DNA from: Anaerolineales bacterium
GTDB taxonomy: Bacteria > Chloroflexota > Anaerolineae > Anaerolineales > Villigracilaceae
Direction: 5' to 3'
Assembly: GCA_025966435.1 (NCBI GenBank)
Contig: JAICRQ010000129.1
Span: 1-8,463, forward strand
DNA: 8,463 nucleotides
Shown: piece by piece, positions 7,075 to 8,463 of the stretch
Layout of the letters: each line of letters opens with the position of its first letter
Position numbering within the stretch: position 1 is the stretch's first letter
Notes under the pieces: model-generated
Databases searched by the model: none
The model's input: only the letters and a program-made list of their open reading frames with translations
What the model was told of the DNA's origin: nothing
Program-made: the position numbers and the translations under genes

Positions 7075-8463
7075 TCATGATGGTGATTCGTTACCTTTAA
7101 CTGCCTGAGGAATGATCTCAACGCGACTGGCGCCCAAGGTTTTGCGCAACTCTTCCATAGCGGTATTGATTATGGTTTGGGGGTCGTTCACGCTTCTTAT
7201 CTTGCCGGTGATGTCCGAAACCAGTCGTTCCCGCTCCGCGCGCCGGGTTGTTTCCTCGAATAATCGGGCATTTTCAGCAGAAAGGGCTACACGTTCTGCC
7301 ACCGCTTTAACGAGGTTGATCTGGTCCTGATTCAGTTTATCTGTAGATGGCGATTGGACGATTAAGGTGCCAATAGTCTCACCACGCAACTCTATAGGGA
7401 CCACGACTTGGTTTAACTCTACCTGATTATCCCCAGATCTTCTCGGTCCTCGTTCTGATAGATCGACTGGTTCATTTAGGGGCGCCGATCCCGCAACATT
7501 GTAGCGATATCCCAACAGCTTATGTTCCACGGGTACACGTCCCCATGCCTCTCGAGTGAACTGCCGGCTAACTGCTTGTGCTTCCGCCAGAGCATTACGG
7601 GTTTCATCAAAAAGTCGAGCGTTCTCGATCGCCAGGCTTACCTGATCGGCCAGGAGCGTGAGCATCTGAATATCTTCTTCAGTAAACGCCCCACTTTCCG
7701 TGCTTTGCACATCCAGGGCACCCATAATGGAGTTTCCCACTTTGAGCGGCAAAGCCATCTCTGAATGAGTGTCTGGCAGTTCAGGGTTATCAAAGAATAC
7801 AGCATCCTTACCCACATCCATTGCGATGCGGGGCTCACCAGCAGCGGTGACGTAGCCTACAATCCCTTCCTGTCCCACGCGCAAGCGATGTTTGCGTTCC
7901 ATCATTTTTTTACCCCCCTCACTGTTTGTAGCACTCAATACCGCAGATTCATTGGCTTCATCCAATAGGAACAGACCTACGTGATAGAAACCAAAATTGT
8001 CACTGATGACAGCGGCAATGCGCGGCAGAAGCTCCTGCAAATCGCGTACCGACGCGATCGTACGGGCGACCTGTGCAAGCGCTTCGAATTGTGCTGCCCT
8101 GTGTCGGATTTGTTGATTTGCAGCCTCCAATTCGCTGCCAAGCTCCTGCAGCGCGGCAGTCTTCTCTTCGAGGCGCTGTTCAATCAATGTTTTTGAGTCT
8201 ACTAGCTCAAAGTTGGCTTTGGTCTGTGCCAATTCTTTTGATTCCACTTGCGCAAGCGCGCCTTTCATTCGCCTGATGAGCAATAGAGTAATCACTTCCA
8301 GAACACTCGTTATTGCAAGGAGGGAAATCATAATTGGACGAACACGCAATTCTGACCAAGTGGTGACAACCACGATAGATAGTAAAGTTACGACAAAAGT
8401 GAAGATCAATAAATTACGCGTAAGGCGGATGTAACCCTGACCCTTGTTTTCTGATGGTGTGGA
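7075..8463 (-). CDS. Membrane-anchored GAF-domain sensor without output domain (5' end beyond window)
   Basis: The frame stays open from TGA at 7075-7077 to the right edge, giving 462 visible residues. The TTG at 8409 is in frame, but 18 further in-frame codons upstream lack a stop, so the true start is outside. Reading from the N-side there are two hydrophobic helices ('LLIFTFVVTLLSIVVV' and 'PIMISLLAITSVLEVITLLL'), a charged coiled coil (about 8110-8270), a full GAF domain (about 7600-8097), then a shortened GAF-like module with 'REAWG', 'GYRYN' and 'LRGETIGTLIVQS', its exit helix 'AENARLFEET', and a start-of-GAF fragment ending at the stop. There is no HisKA, HATPase, receiver, GGDEF or methyl-accepting domain, and none can follow because the C-terminus is here. 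It probably senses or scaffolds at the membrane and works through partners such as the kinase encoded downstream. The ligand is unknown. Confidence 0.88.
   Translation of the reverse strand, partial: STPSENKGQGYIRLTRNLLIFTFVVTLLSIVVVTTWSELRVRPIMISLLAITSVLEVITLLLIRRMKGALAQVESKELAQTKANFELVDSKTLIEQRLEEKTAALQELGSELEAANQQIRHRAAQFEALAQVARTIASVRDLQELLPRIAAVISDNFGFYHVGLFLLDEANESAVLSATNSEGGKKMMERKHRLRVGQEGIVGYVTAAGEPRIAMDVGKDAVFFDNPELPDTHSEMALPLKVGNSIMGALDVQSTESGAFTEEDIQMLTLLADQVSLAIENARLFDETRNALAEAQAVSRQFTREAWGRVPVEHKLLGYRYNVAGSAPLNEPVDLSERGPRRSGDNQVELNQVVVPIELRGETIGTLIVQSPSTDKLNQDQINLVKAVAERVALSAENARLFEETTRRAERERLVSDITGKIRSVNDPQTIINTAMEELRKTLGASRVEIIPQAVKGNESPS

Noticed and set aside
8407..8409. TTG at 8409 as the start of the membrane GAF protein
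   Set aside because: The frame remains open for 18 more codons to the window edge, and the first hydrophobic helix appears to begin before this codon, so the start is more likely outside the window.

Overview
The window is one densely packed, minus-strand-only gene cluster, apparently a single operon of four genes. In transcription order (right to left) they are: a membrane-anchored GAF-domain sensor that lacks a kinase domain (its start lies beyond the right edge), a ParA/Soj-type ATPase, a very large soluble GAF/PAS hybrid histidine kinase with two receiver domains, and a threonine-synthase-like PLP enzyme fused in frame to a C-terminal response-regulator receiver domain (its end lies just beyond the left edge). 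No mobile elements, RNA genes, CRISPR arrays or terminators are visible, and no gap between genes is longer than about 35 bases.

The organism is most likely a member of the Chloroflexota, probably Anaerolineae-like. The basis is the style of the signalling proteins: chained GAF domains separated by the repeated exit helix 'ADQVxLAIENARLFxET', a half-GAF module containing 'REAWG...GYRYN', and giant GAF/PAS hybrid kinases. Base composition is about half G+C by eye. This assignment is from recognition of family style, not from a search.

Layout: 7075 to beyond 8463, membrane GAF protein; 6272-7057, ParA (the GAF stop lies 17 nt before the preferred start, and an alternative ATG overlaps that stop as ATGA); 1699-6306, hybrid kinase, whose first codons overlap the end of parA by about 35 nt; 32-nt gap; 1666 to beyond 1, threonine synthase-receiver fusion. 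The overlaps and short gaps imply co-transcription and translational coupling.

Taken together, the cluster reads as a signalling pathway: membrane and cytosolic GAF/PAS sensing, a hybrid kinase, and a metabolic enzyme that carries the phosphoacceptor domain itself. An orphan ParA ATPase (no ParB in the window) could position the kinase. The most unusual item is the enzyme-receiver fusion, which suggests phosphorylation acting directly on an amino-acid biosynthetic enzyme or on a derived relative of one. That functional link is inference; the domain architecture and gene order are read directly from the sequence.
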